Shown here one piece after another: positions 1-6,963 of a stretch of DNA of 23,394 nucleotides. The stretch is from the NCBI GenBank assembly GCA_050010115.1, contig JBEKLQ010000066.1, positions 1-23,394 of the forward strand, read 5' to 3'. The notes below the pieces were generated by a model. That model was not told the origin of the DNA, ran no database searches, and was given only the letters and a program-made list of their open reading frames with translations. A program made the translations under genes and the position numbers. Within the stretch, counting starts at the first letter, position 1. Every line of letters begins with the position of its first letter. The DNA comes from JAKACA01 sp050010115 (GTDB lineage: Bacteria > Actinomycetota > Acidimicrobiia > Acidimicrobiales > Bog-793).

Positions 1-465
1 CCGCTCGAGAAACCCACTCGTCGTCCCGAACAACACCGCCTGCCCAGGACCGCTGTCGCGCCCCACCTCAGCGATGTAGCCCCGCGCGGCAAGAAGTCGG
101 AACACACCGTCGGCGTTGACCCCGCGGATCGCCGACACCTGCGTCCTCGACACGGGTTGCTTGTAGGCGACCACGGCGAGGGTCTCGAGCGCTGCCGGTG
201 ACAGCTTCGTCGGGCTGCCGTCGAGGACGAACCGCTCCACGTGCCCGGCGAAGGCCTCGTGGCTCTGGAACCGGTAGCCCCCGGCGACGCGAGTGAGCTT
301 GAAGCCCCGGCTCTCGCTCTCGAAGCTCGCCGCCAGCTCGGCGCAGATCGCCTCGACACGATCGACAGGAAGCTCGAGCAGCTCGGCCAGCAGCCCTGGA
401 GGCACCGGCTCGGTCGCCACGGTGAGCACCGCTTCGACGGCAGCTTCGACCAACCGGTCACTCAT
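1..465 (-). CDS. scpB: Segregation and condensation protein B (partial, C-terminus outside window)
   Basis: ScpB is the winged-helix kleisin-partner subunit of the SMC-ScpAB condensin, which compacts and segregates the chromosome. The minus strand reads openly from an ATG at 465 to the window edge, about 155 residues. The translation starts MSDRLVEAAVEAVL and carries the family hallmark LSPAALETLAVVAYKQP, then SRTQVSAIRGVNADGVFRLL and GYIAEVGR, ending at LFGTTSGFLER. The ATG overlaps the scpA stop codon (ATGA, 462-465), so translation is probably coupled. The missing end is only the window boundary, since full ScpB proteins are somewhat longer. Identification is by motif recognition and by the scpA neighbour. 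Confidence 0.93.
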   Translation of the reverse strand, partial: MSDRLVEAAVEAVLTVATEPVPPGLLAELLELPVDRVEAICAELAASFESESRGFKLTRVAGGYRFQSHEAFAGHVERFVLDGSPTKLSPAALETLAVVAYKQPVSRTQVSAIRGVNADGVFRLLAARGYIAEVGRDSGPGQAVLFGTTSGFLER

Positions 466-1277
466 CCGCGGTACTCCATGTCCTCGCTGCTGCCGCCGCG
501 CCGCATCGAGACCACCAGCTCAGCGGCGTCGTCCGCGTCCAGTTCGCCGTCTCCGATCCACGTCACAACCAGGTCACCGAAGGTGGCGACCTGGTCCAGC
601 TCGACGAGTCCCTGCTTGTAGAGCTCGAGCACACCAAGAAAGTGGACGACGATCTCGATCCGGTACACCGCGTGCTTGGTCAGCTCGCGGAACGAGATCG
701 GCGCCGAGCCCGGCAACACGGTGATGAGCCGGTCCACCACCTCGGCCACCGTGACTTCGTCGACGAGGACGTGCTCGACGTCGACAACCAGCACCGGGCG
801 CTCGGCCAGCGCACGCTCGGCCGCCCGCAGGAGATCGGCCGCCGTGACACCGGCGAGCAGATCGGGAGCGAGCCCCTCGAAACGTTCGTCTGGCCCCGCC
901 CGCCTCGGGAACGACCTCGATGCCTCTCGTTCCAGCTCGGCGAGTCGCCGACCCGCCGCGGAGAACGTCGTGCACTCCACGAGGCGGGCGAGCAGGTAGT
1001 CCCGCTCCTCCAGTAGCGCCAAATCCTCCTCGGCCATGTGCCCGTCTCGCTCGGGCAGCAGACGCCGGCTCTTCAGCTCTATGAGGATGGCGGCGATCAG
1101 CAGGAACTCCGTCGCGATCTCGAGATCCACCCGCTCAAGCTGGTCGATCTCGGCGATGAAAGCGTCGACGATATCCGAGAGACGGACGTCGTAAAGCTCC
1201 ACGCGCTGCTCGCTGATCAGCCGCAGCAGGACGTCGAACGGTCCTTCGTAGACATCGGTCCGAACTTCGTAGGCCAC
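462..1277 (-). CDS. scpA: Segregation and condensation protein A (kleisin)
   Basis: ScpA is the kleisin subunit that bridges the SMC heads and binds ScpB in bacterial condensin. The 271-residue product begins MAYEVRTDVYEGPFDVLLRL and contains the typical N-terminal blocks EGPFDVLLRLI, VRLSDIVDAFI and EIATEFLLIAAILIELKSR, followed by a variable acidic linker and a C-terminal winged-helix region (SFRELTKHAVYRIEIVVHFLGVLEL, about residues 195-220). The start is GTG. No Shine-Dalgarno sequence precedes it, but a TATCCT box sits 7 nt upstream, which suggests a leaderless message. The gene is divergent from trpS with only 93 bp between them and overlaps scpB by 4 bp. Confidence 0.95.
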   Translation of the reverse strand: MAYEVRTDVYEGPFDVLLRLISEQRVELYDVRLSDIVDAFIAEIDQLERVDLEIATEFLLIAAILIELKSRRLLPERDGHMAEEDLALLEERDYLLARLVECTTFSAAGRRLAELEREASRSFPRRAGPDERFEGLAPDLLAGVTAADLLRAAERALAERPVLVVDVEHVLVDEVTVAEVVDRLITVLPGSAPISFRELTKHAVYRIEIVVHFLGVLELYKQGLVELDQVATFGDLVVTWIGDGELDADDAAELVVSMRRGGSSEDMEYRG

Positions 1278-1284
1278 GCCGGCG

Positions 1285-1290
1285 AGGATA
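1285..1290 (-). promoter_or_regulatory. Candidate -10 box of scpAB (leaderless)
   Basis: On the minus strand TATCCT is followed by 7 nt and then the scpA GTG. No convincing -35 box is visible. The spacing would place the transcript start on or next to the start codon. This is inference from the TANNNT pattern seen repeatedly in this window. Confidence 0.4.
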
Positions 1291-1358
1291 TCGTCGGCGG
1301 CCCTGTATTCCGCGGATGCCTCGGGTACTCGGCGTCAAAACCGGCTGCAATCCGCCCG

Positions 1359-1364
1359 TATCAT
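1359..1364 (+). promoter_or_regulatory. Candidate -10 box of trpS (leaderless)
   Basis: TATCAT lies exactly 6 nt before the trpS ATG, and no Shine-Dalgarno sequence lies between. The predicted transcript start coincides with the A of ATG. The -35 region (TCAAAA near 1335) is poor. Confidence 0.45.
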
Positions 1365-1370
1365 TGACCG

Positions 1371-2360
1371 ATGACACGAGTCCTCTCGGGCGTCCAGCCC
1401 TCCGGTGCGCTGCATGTAGGCAACTACCTCGGTGCGCTCCGGCAGTGGGCGGTGGATCAGTACGAGGCTGACAGTTTCTACTGCGTCGTCGACCTGCACG
1501 GCCTCACCTCCGAGCATGAGCCGGCCGATCTGCGGCGCCGGACGCTCGAGACCGCCGTCGGGATGTTCGCCGCCGGGCTCGACCCTGACGTGTGCACGGT
1601 CTTCGTGCAAAGCCACGTCCACGAGCACACCGAGCTCTCCTGGCTGCTGGAGTGCACCGCCACCGTCGGTGAGCTGCGGCGGATGACCCAATTCAAGGAG
1701 AAGAGCCACGGCCAGGAGTCCGTCCGGGTAGCCCTCATGACCTACCCGGTCCTCATGGCGGCTGACATCCTCATCTACGACGCCGACCGTGTGCCGGTGG
1801 GTGACGACCAGCGCCAGCATCTCGAGCTGGCCCGCAACCTCGCCATCCGTTTCAACGGGCGCTACGGCGAGACCTTCGTGGTGCCGGATGCAGCGATCCC
1901 GAAGGTCGGCGCCCGCGTCATGGACCTACAGCACCCCGAGCGGAAGATGTCGAAATCCATCGAGTCGCCGCTCGGGACCGTGACCATCCTGGACTCCCCT
2001 GAGGAGATCACCCAGAAGGTGCGCAAGGCCGTGACCGATACTGACGGGGAGATCCGCTACGACCCGGTCAACAAGCCGGGCGTGTCCAACCTGCTCGAGC
2101 TCCTCGCTGCCGCCACCTCGCGTTCCATCGACGACGTCACCGCCGGCCACAACCGCTACGGCACGCTCAAGGCCGACGTGGCGGACGCGCTCGTGGCAGC
2201 CCTGGCGCCGGTGAAGGCCCGGTACGAGGAGCTGTCGCGAGACTCCCAGGCGATCTCGTCGTTGCTGGAGAAGGGGGCCGAGAAGGCCAGCGACGTAGCA
2301 TCGGTGACGCTGCGCAGGGCAAAGGAAGCGATCGGCCTCCTCGCGCCAGAGGTTGGCTGA
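1371..2360 (+). CDS. trpS: Tryptophan--tRNA ligase
   Basis: This class I aminoacyl-tRNA synthetase charges tRNA-Trp with tryptophan using ATP. The 329-residue length is normal for bacterial TrpS. The N-terminus MTRVLSGVQPSGALHVGNYL holds the HIGH-type signature (HVGN, residues 15-18), and KMSKS occurs at residues 192-196. Further TrpS blocks are LLECTATVGELRRMTQFKEK, MTYPVLMAADILIYDAD and VPVGDDQRQHLELAR. The ATG at 1371 is chosen because homologues begin here and a -10 box sits just upstream. It is an isolated plus-strand gene inside an otherwise minus-strand cluster, divergent from scpA and convergent with the M50 protease gene. Confidence 0.97.
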   Translation: MTRVLSGVQPSGALHVGNYLGALRQWAVDQYEADSFYCVVDLHGLTSEHEPADLRRRTLETAVGMFAAGLDPDVCTVFVQSHVHEHTELSWLLECTATVGELRRMTQFKEKSHGQESVRVALMTYPVLMAADILIYDADRVPVGDDQRQHLELARNLAIRFNGRYGETFVVPDAAIPKVGARVMDLQHPERKMSKSIESPLGTVTILDSPEEITQKVRKAVTDTDGEIRYDPVNKPGVSNLLELLAAATSRSIDDVTAGHNRYGTLKADVADALVAALAPVKARYEELSRDSQAISSLLEKGAEKASDVASVTLRRAKEAIGLLAPEVG

Positions 2361-2363
2361 CCT

Positions 2364-2458
2364 GAGCCGAGCCGAGCTGACCCGAGCTGAGCTGAGCAGA
2401 CCCGAGCCGAGCTGACCCGAGCTGAGCTGAGCAGACCCGAGCCAAGCTGAGCTGAGCC
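2364..2458. repeat. GAGCY pentanucleotide tandem repeat with 35-bp higher-order period
   Basis: Nineteen consecutive pentamers, mostly GAGCC or GAGCT with some GAGCA, GACCC and AAGCT, begin 3 nt after the trpS stop codon. The order of variants itself repeats with a period of seven pentamers (35 bp): the block GAGCC GAGCT GACCC GAGCT occurs twice in identical context, and a third copy is partial. The repeat is noncoding and fills most of the convergent gap between trpS and the M50 gene. Confidence 0.9.
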
Positions 2459-2463
2459 ACGTA

Positions 2464-2482
2464 GCCGGCACATCTGGCCGGC
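2464..2482. terminator. Small hairpin between convergent trpS and M50 genes
   Basis: GCCGGC arms at 2464-2469 and 2477-2482 enclose a 7-nt loop. There is no T-run. It could end either transcript; the evidence is only the inverted repeat and its convergent position. Confidence 0.3.
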
Positions 2483-2487
2483 GTCAC

Positions 2488-3267
2488 TCACCGGGCGAAG
2501 AGCTCGTAGAACCAGCTTTCGAAGTACCCGAACACGTGCTGAAGGAAGCTTTGGTCGAACAGCACGAGGAACAGCACGAGGATCATGAACCCGAAGCGCA
2601 TGCGGTAGTACTGCGGCAGCGCGGAGGCTGGCAACAGACGCTCGATCAACGCCGAGCCATCGAGCGGTGGGATCGGGATGAGGTTGAACACCGCGAGCAC
2701 GATGTTGAGCACCCCGAAGTCGTTGGCGATCCTCGCCGTCAGGTCCAGCGGGTTGAGGATATAGAGGTTGCCGTTGGTCAACTGGTGAGGGTCGGAGGCA
2801 ATCGCAAAGTGAAAGACCAGTCCGCCGATGGCCATCAGGATGAGGTTCGTGACCGGCCCGGCCAGGCCGACGAGCACCGCCTGGTTGCGAGGGCTGCGGA
2901 GACGATCGATGCGGACCGGTACCGGTTTGGCCCACCCGAACGGAGCGTGGCCGGCCAGGGCGAAGAGCAGCGGCACGACGATCGAGCCGACGGGATCGAT
3001 GTGCCGCAATGGGTTCAGCGAAAGGCGCTTGGCCTGTTTGGCCGTGTCATCCCCGCACCACAGGGCGACCACTCCGTGGCTCACCTCGTGGAACATCACA
3101 GATGGCACGAAGGCCACGAGGAAGATGGCGGTGTCCTGGGTGAGGTAACCCCGCTTGACGCCGGCGATCAAGACGATGATGACGATCCCGACGACCGCTG
3201 CAGCGATGATCAAATTCGGGAGCGCGTACCGGACGCGCGCCGCGCGCCAGCGATCGCTCCAGTTCAA
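2488..3267 (-). CDS. M50-family site-2 protease, membrane metalloprotease
   Basis: This is a predicted intramembrane zinc protease of the compact site-2 protease group (259 aa, no PDZ domain visible). The zinc motif HEVSH lies at residues 60-64 and the third-ligand region NLIPIPPLDGS at 195-205. Hydrophobic segments are near residues 17-35, 47-70, 94-106, 130-157, 186-198 and 226-238. Such enzymes cut transmembrane substrates, often anti-sigma factors, but no such partner is encoded nearby, so the substrate is unknown. The start is TTG at 3267, overlapping the upstream stop codon (TTGA), which implies translational coupling to the DksA/TraR-type gene. An ATG-only prediction would miss the N-terminus. 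Confidence 0.88.
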   Translation of the reverse strand: MNWSDRWRAARVRYALPNLIIAAAVVGIVIIVLIAGVKRGYLTQDTAIFLVAFVPSVMFHEVSHGVVALWCGDDTAKQAKRLSLNPLRHIDPVGSIVVPLLFALAGHAPFGWAKPVPVRIDRLRSPRNQAVLVGLAGPVTNLILMAIGGLVFHFAIASDPHQLTNGNLYILNPLDLTARIANDFGVLNIVLAVFNLIPIPPLDGSALIERLLPASALPQYYRMRFGFMILVLFLVLFDQSFLQHVFGYFESWFYELFAR

Positions 3268-3614
3268 CGGCGAGCGACGGCTGAGGCGCAGTCGATGCAG
3301 TATGCGCTCGCCGGCTTGGCTTCGAGTCGCGCCGGAGCGATCGGCTTCCCACAGCGCTCGCAGGTACCGTAGGTCCCCTGGTCCAGCTTCTTGAGCGCGC
3401 CGAGCACGTCCGACAGCGCCTCTTGCAGCTGCGCGGCAAGCGCTTCCGCCTCACCGCGCTCGGCGGTTACCTGCGACGAGTCTGCGAAGTTCGAATCGTA
3501 TACAACTCGGCTGGCGGTCCCATAGCCCAGCTCATGCAGCTGCTCTTCGAGCGAGCTGCGCTCGCCTTCGAGCAGGGAGCGATAGTCGACGGCTGCATCG
3601 TTTGCCACCGGCAC
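3264..3614 (-). CDS. DksA/TraR-type zinc-finger protein
   Basis: The 116-residue product has a long predicted coiled-coil (about residues 10-78) followed by a C4 zinc finger with Cys85, Cys88, Cys106 and Cys109 (TCERCGKPI ... YCIDC). This is the DksA/TraR architecture, whose members bind RNA polymerase near the secondary channel. Actinobacterial members are diverse and not all act like E. coli DksA. The start is GTG (MPVANDAAV); a second in-frame GTG two codons later is possible. It begins 3 nt after the xerD stop and ends overlapping the M50 protease start, so it is embedded in an operon. Confidence 0.88.
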   Translation of the reverse strand: MPVANDAAVDYRSLLEGERSSLEEQLHELGYGTASRVVYDSNFADSSQVTAERGEAEALAAQLQEALSDVLGALKKLDQGTYGTCERCGKPIAPARLEAKPASAYCIDCASAVARR

Positions 3615-3617
3615 AGA

Positions 3618-4562
3618 CTACTTGCCGCGGCCACGCCCACGTGCCCGAGGGTGAGCGGATTCGTAGGCCCGGCGCAGCAGGTCGTTGGACACCCTCGTGT
3701 ACACCTGCGTCGTCGTGATGGCGGCATGCCCGAGCAGCTCCTGGACCACCCGGATGTCGGCACCGTGCTCGAGCAGGTGCGTGGCACAGGAGTGCCGCAA
3801 CACGTGCGGCGTGACCCGGTCCTCGAGGTGAACCTTCTCCGCGGCTGCCCTTACGACGACCCAGACCGTCTGGCGCGACATGCGGCGCCCGCGAGAGGAG
3901 ATGAACAGCGACTCCTCGTCAGCTCGCCGGGCCCACCGGTCCGGGGCCAGCGCGCCGCGACCGGCCGGAGCGAGCCAGTCGTTGAGCGCCGCCAAGGCGT
4001 GCCGCCCGAACGGGACGATGCGCTCCTTCGACCCCTTGCCGAACACCAGTGCCATCTGACGGTCGAAGTCGAGGTCGGACAACTTGAGCGCCGCCAACTC
4101 CGAGATCCGCATTCCGGTCGCGTACAGGAGCTCGAGGATCGCACGGTCCCGCCGAGCCTTCGGATCGTCGCCCACGACAGCGGACAGGAGGAGCTCCACG
4201 TCGCTCTCGCTCAGCGCCTTCGGGATCGGCTGCGGAAGCCTCGGCCCTGCCACGCCTTCGGTCGGGTCGCGGGACGCACCCCGCTCGTCGACGCAGAATC
4301 GGTGCAGTCCCCTGACCGCCGCGAGCGAGCGGGCGTTGGAAGTCGCCCTCCGCCCCGAAGCGACGAGGTATGCCAGGTAGTCCTCCACAACGGTTGGCCC
4401 GACGTCAACTAGCGGCAGGTCACGCCCCGCGAGAAACTCCTCATAGTCCCGGAGATCCCGCCGGTAGGCCGCGATCGACGCCGGCGCCCGGCCGCGCTCG
4501 ACGGCGAGATACGAGAGGAACTCCTCGGCGTCACGGCTGAGGGGACGCCTCTCCACTCGCAC
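3618..4562 (-). CDS. xerD: Tyrosine recombinase XerD
   Basis: XerD works with XerC at dif to resolve chromosome dimers. The catalytic set is complete: Arg152 (TGMRISELAAL), Lys176 (GKGSKER), His253 and Arg256 (HVLRH), His279 (LGHAAI) and Tyr288 (TTQVYTRV). The N-terminal SAM-like core-binding domain covers about residues 8-95. The reading frame stays open upstream to 4964, but that extension lies wholly inside the NUDIX gene and has no XerD character. I therefore place the start at the GTG at 4562, giving 314 residues, close to the family norm. A second GTG follows two codons later. Its position between pyrG-NUDIX and scpAB supports XerD rather than a phage integrase. Confidence 0.92.
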   Translation of the reverse strand: MRVERRPLSRDAEEFLSYLAVERGRAPASIAAYRRDLRDYEEFLAGRDLPLVDVGPTVVEDYLAYLVASGRRATSNARSLAAVRGLHRFCVDERGASRDPTEGVAGPRLPQPIPKALSESDVELLLSAVVGDDPKARRDRAILELLYATGMRISELAALKLSDLDFDRQMALVFGKGSKERIVPFGRHALAALNDWLAPAGRGALAPDRWARRADEESLFISSRGRRMSRQTVWVVVRAAAEKVHLEDRVTPHVLRHSCATHLLEHGADIRVVQELLGHAAITTTQVYTRVSNDLLRRAYESAHPRARGRGRGK

Positions 4563-4609
4563 GCGCGGCTCGGATCGCCGTGCTGGCTTCGCTGGGGTAG
4601 CAGGCTCGG

Positions 4610-5254
4610 CTACTGCCCGCCTCCGGCCACCGGCGCCAAGCCAGCAGCGGGCCTCGGCGTCACGCCCGGCGCCCAGCTCACCCACCCGATGGCGTGGCGG
4701 GCAGCCAGCAGCCCGATGATCGACTTCGCGTCGATCAGGTCGCCCGCCGCCATCAATTCCTCGATATCGCCGAGCGAGATCCGCTCGATGACGAGGTGCT
4801 CCTCCTCGACCCCGTGCGCTTCCCGCGGGCACTCGGTCAGGCCCTCGGCGAGGAAGCAGATCGTCTCCTCGTCGCAGAACCCTGGCGAGTTGTAGAAACG
4901 CGCCACTTCGCTCATCGAGCGAGCCTGACGCCCGATCTCCTCCGCGAGCTCTCGCGCCGCGCACAAGGCCGGGTCCTCGTCGGGCACGTCACGCTTGCCG
5001 GCCGGCAGCTCGAGCAGGGCCGTGTCGACCGCGCCCCGGTACTGGCGGATCATGAGGACGCTGCGGCGGTCGTCCTCCAGCGGCACGACGCACACAGCAC
5101 CCGGGTGCCGGATGACCTCACGCTCGAACATGAAGCCGTCCGGCCCGACGAACGTCCCGGTCGCAACTTTGAAGAAACCCCCGTCGAACCTCGCCCGCTC
5201 CCCCAACTGCCGGAACTGAGTGGCGCCGGAGTCGGGCGGCTCAAACAATGGCAT
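4610..5254 (-). CDS. NUDIX hydrolase, probable ADP-ribose pyrophosphatase
   Basis: The 214-residue product likely hydrolyses ADP-ribose or a related nucleoside diphosphate derivative. The NUDIX box lies at about residues 86-108 (GKRDVPDED ... RELAEEIG). It has one extra residue between its first Gly and Glu compared with the canonical GX5E. Upstream blocks VCVVPLEDD and RQYRGAVDTALLELPAG, and SPGFCDEE downstream, match the ADP-ribose pyrophosphatase group. The ATG at 5254 (MPLFEPPDSG) overlaps the pyrG 3' end by 14 bp. The order pyrG-NUDIX-xerD is the known actinobacterial arrangement. Confidence 0.9.
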   Translation of the reverse strand: MPLFEPPDSGATQFRQLGERARFDGGFFKVATGTFVGPDGFMFEREVIRHPGAVCVVPLEDDRRSVLMIRQYRGAVDTALLELPAGKRDVPDEDPALCAARELAEEIGRQARSMSEVARFYNSPGFCDEETICFLAEGLTECPREAHGVEEEHLVIERISLGDIEELMAAGDLIDAKSIIGLLAARHAIGWVSWAPGVTPRPAAGLAPVAGGGQ

Positions 5255-6902
5255 CGATGTGCAGATCGAGCTCGAGCAGCCGCGGCGCCCGGCCGCGCGC
5301 CCGAGCGAGGGCTGCACCGATCAAGCCCGAGAACAGCGGGTGGGCGCGATCGGGGCGGCTCTTGAACTCCGGGTGCGCCTGGGTGCCGACCCAGAACGGG
5401 TGGGACGGCAGCTCGATGAACTCCACGAGCCGGTCGTCGAGCACCGAGATCCCCGAGCAGACGAGGCCTGCCTCCTCCAACCTGGTGCGGAAGCGAGGGT
5501 TCAGCTCCCAGCGGTGACGGTGACGCTCGGACACGACTTCCTCTCCGTACAGACCAGCGACTACGGAGCCCCGGAGCAGCCGTGCTGACCACGCTCCGAG
5601 CCGCATGGTGCCGCCCTTGTCGGAGATGTTCACCTGGTCGTCCATCAGGTCGATGACCGGGTACGGCGTGCGGACATCCACCTCAGACGTGTTCGCGTTC
5701 TCCATGCCGGCCACGTTCCGGGCGAAGTCGACGACCATCGTGTGCAGGCCGAGGCACAGGCCGAGGCACGGGATGCCGTGCTCCCGTGCAAACCCGGCGG
5801 CTGAGATCTTCCCCTCCACACCTCGCTCGCCGAAGCCCCCGGGGATCACGATCCCGTCCAGGCCCTCCAGCCGGGCCTCCACGAGCATGCCCGTGACCTC
5901 CTCGGCTTGGACGAGCTCGATGTCGACCTTCACGCCATGCTTGAAGCCCGCATGCCGAAGCGCTTCGACGACGGACAGGTAGGCGTCGGGAAGGTTGACG
6001 TACTTGCCGATCACGCCGATCCGCACAATCTCGTCCGCGGCAGCGACCCGGGCCAGCAGCTGCTCCCAGTTGGAGATGTCGATGGGGTGCTCCGGACCGT
6101 CGAGGCGGAGGATCCGGCAGACGATGTCGTCCAAGCCCTCGGCATGCAGCGCGATCGGGATGGCGTAGATCGGATCGGCGTCGACGGCCGACACACACGC
6201 CTCGACGGACACGTCGCAAAGCAGGGAGATCTTGCGCTTCAGCGTGTCGGAGATCGGCTGCTCACTCCGGCAGACGATCACGTCGGGCTGGATGCCACGG
6301 CTGCGAAGCTCGGTCACCGAGTGCTGGGTCGGCTTGGTCTTCTGCTCGCCGGCCATCCGCAGGAAGGGAACGTAGGTGAGGTGGATGTAGCAGACGTTGT
6401 CGCGGCCGACTTCGCGGCGGAACTGACGGATCGCCTCGAGGAACGGCACGATCTCGATGTCACCGACGGTCCCGCCCACCTCGGTGATGACGACATCGAC
6501 GTTCTCCTTCGCGCCGAGCCGGTGGACGCGCTCTTTGATCTCGTCGGTGATGTGCGGGATGACCTGGACGGTCTTGCCGAGGTAGTCGCCACGGCGCTCC
6601 TTGGCGATCACTGACGAGTAGATCTGGCCAGTCGTGGCGTTGGAGTCGCGGTGCAGGTTCTCGTCGATGAAGCGCTCGTAGTGCCCGAGGTCGAGGTCTG
6701 TCTCACCGCCGTCGTCGGTGACGAACACCTCGCCGTGCTCAAACGGGTTCATAGTGCCCGGGTCGACGTTGATGTAGGGGTCCAGCTTGCACATCGTGAC
6801 CCGGAGAGACCTGGACTTCAGCAATCGGCCGAGCGACGAAGCCGTGAGGCCCTTGCCGAGCGAACTCGACACGCCACCGGTCACGAACACGTACTTGGTC
6901 AA
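5241..6902 (-). CDS. pyrG: CTP synthase
   Basis: PyrG aminates UTP to CTP using glutamine and ATP. The N-terminal synthetase domain carries KYVFVTGGVSSSLGKG, YINVDPGTMNPFEHGEVFV and GGTVGDIE. The C-terminal class I glutamine amidotransferase domain has the nucleophile Cys in GLCLGLH, plus HRHRWELNP and the His-Glu pair in THPEF-like AHPEF. The length of 553-555 aa is normal. An in-frame GTG at 6908 would start MALTKYV, but the Shine-Dalgarno AAGGAG at 6908-6913 overlaps it and is 5 nt from the TTG at 6902. I therefore prefer the TTG (MTKYVFVTGG). The end overlaps the NUDIX gene. Confidence 0.96.
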   Translation of the reverse strand: MTKYVFVTGGVSSSLGKGLTASSLGRLLKSRSLRVTMCKLDPYINVDPGTMNPFEHGEVFVTDDGGETDLDLGHYERFIDENLHRDSNATTGQIYSSVIAKERRGDYLGKTVQVIPHITDEIKERVHRLGAKENVDVVITEVGGTVGDIEIVPFLEAIRQFRREVGRDNVCYIHLTYVPFLRMAGEQKTKPTQHSVTELRSRGIQPDVIVCRSEQPISDTLKRKISLLCDVSVEACVSAVDADPIYAIPIALHAEGLDDIVCRILRLDGPEHPIDISNWEQLLARVAAADEIVRIGVIGKYVNLPDAYLSVVEALRHAGFKHGVKVDIELVQAEEVTGMLVEARLEGLDGIVIPGGFGERGVEGKISAAGFAREHGIPCLGLCLGLHTMVVDFARNVAGMENANTSEVDVRTPYPVIDLMDDQVNISDKGGTMRLGAWSARLLRGSVVAGLYGEEVVSERHRHRWELNPRFRTRLEEAGLVCSGISVLDDRLVEFIELPSHPFWVGTQAHPEFKSRPDRAHPLFSGLIGAALARARGRAPRLLELDLHIDAIV

Positions 6903-6907
6903 CGCCA

Positions 6908-6913
6908 CTCCTT
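6908..6913 (-). promoter_or_regulatory. Ribosome binding site deciding the pyrG start
   Basis: AAGGAG on the minus strand lies 5 nt before a TTG at 6902 but directly overlaps the GTG at 6908. This favours the TTG start. Confidence 0.6.
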
Positions 6914-6963
6914 CGAGTCTGTCCAGGTGTCCGCCCCTCTACCCTACTGGAGCAGCGACCCGC

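Noticed and set aside
2364..2458. CRISPR-like array
   Set aside because: There are no unique spacers between repeats and no cas genes. It is a pure tandem pentamer array.
1926..2935. Minus-strand frames through the GAGCY repeat (SSARLGSAQL-type peptides)
   Set aside because: They are shadows of trpS, the repeat and the M50 gene, and all frames of a 5-bp repeat stay open by composition.
4563..4964. XerD open frame continuing upstream to give 448 aa
   Set aside because: The extension overlaps the NUDIX gene in another frame, is Arg/Gly/Ala-rich, and makes XerD far longer than its family.
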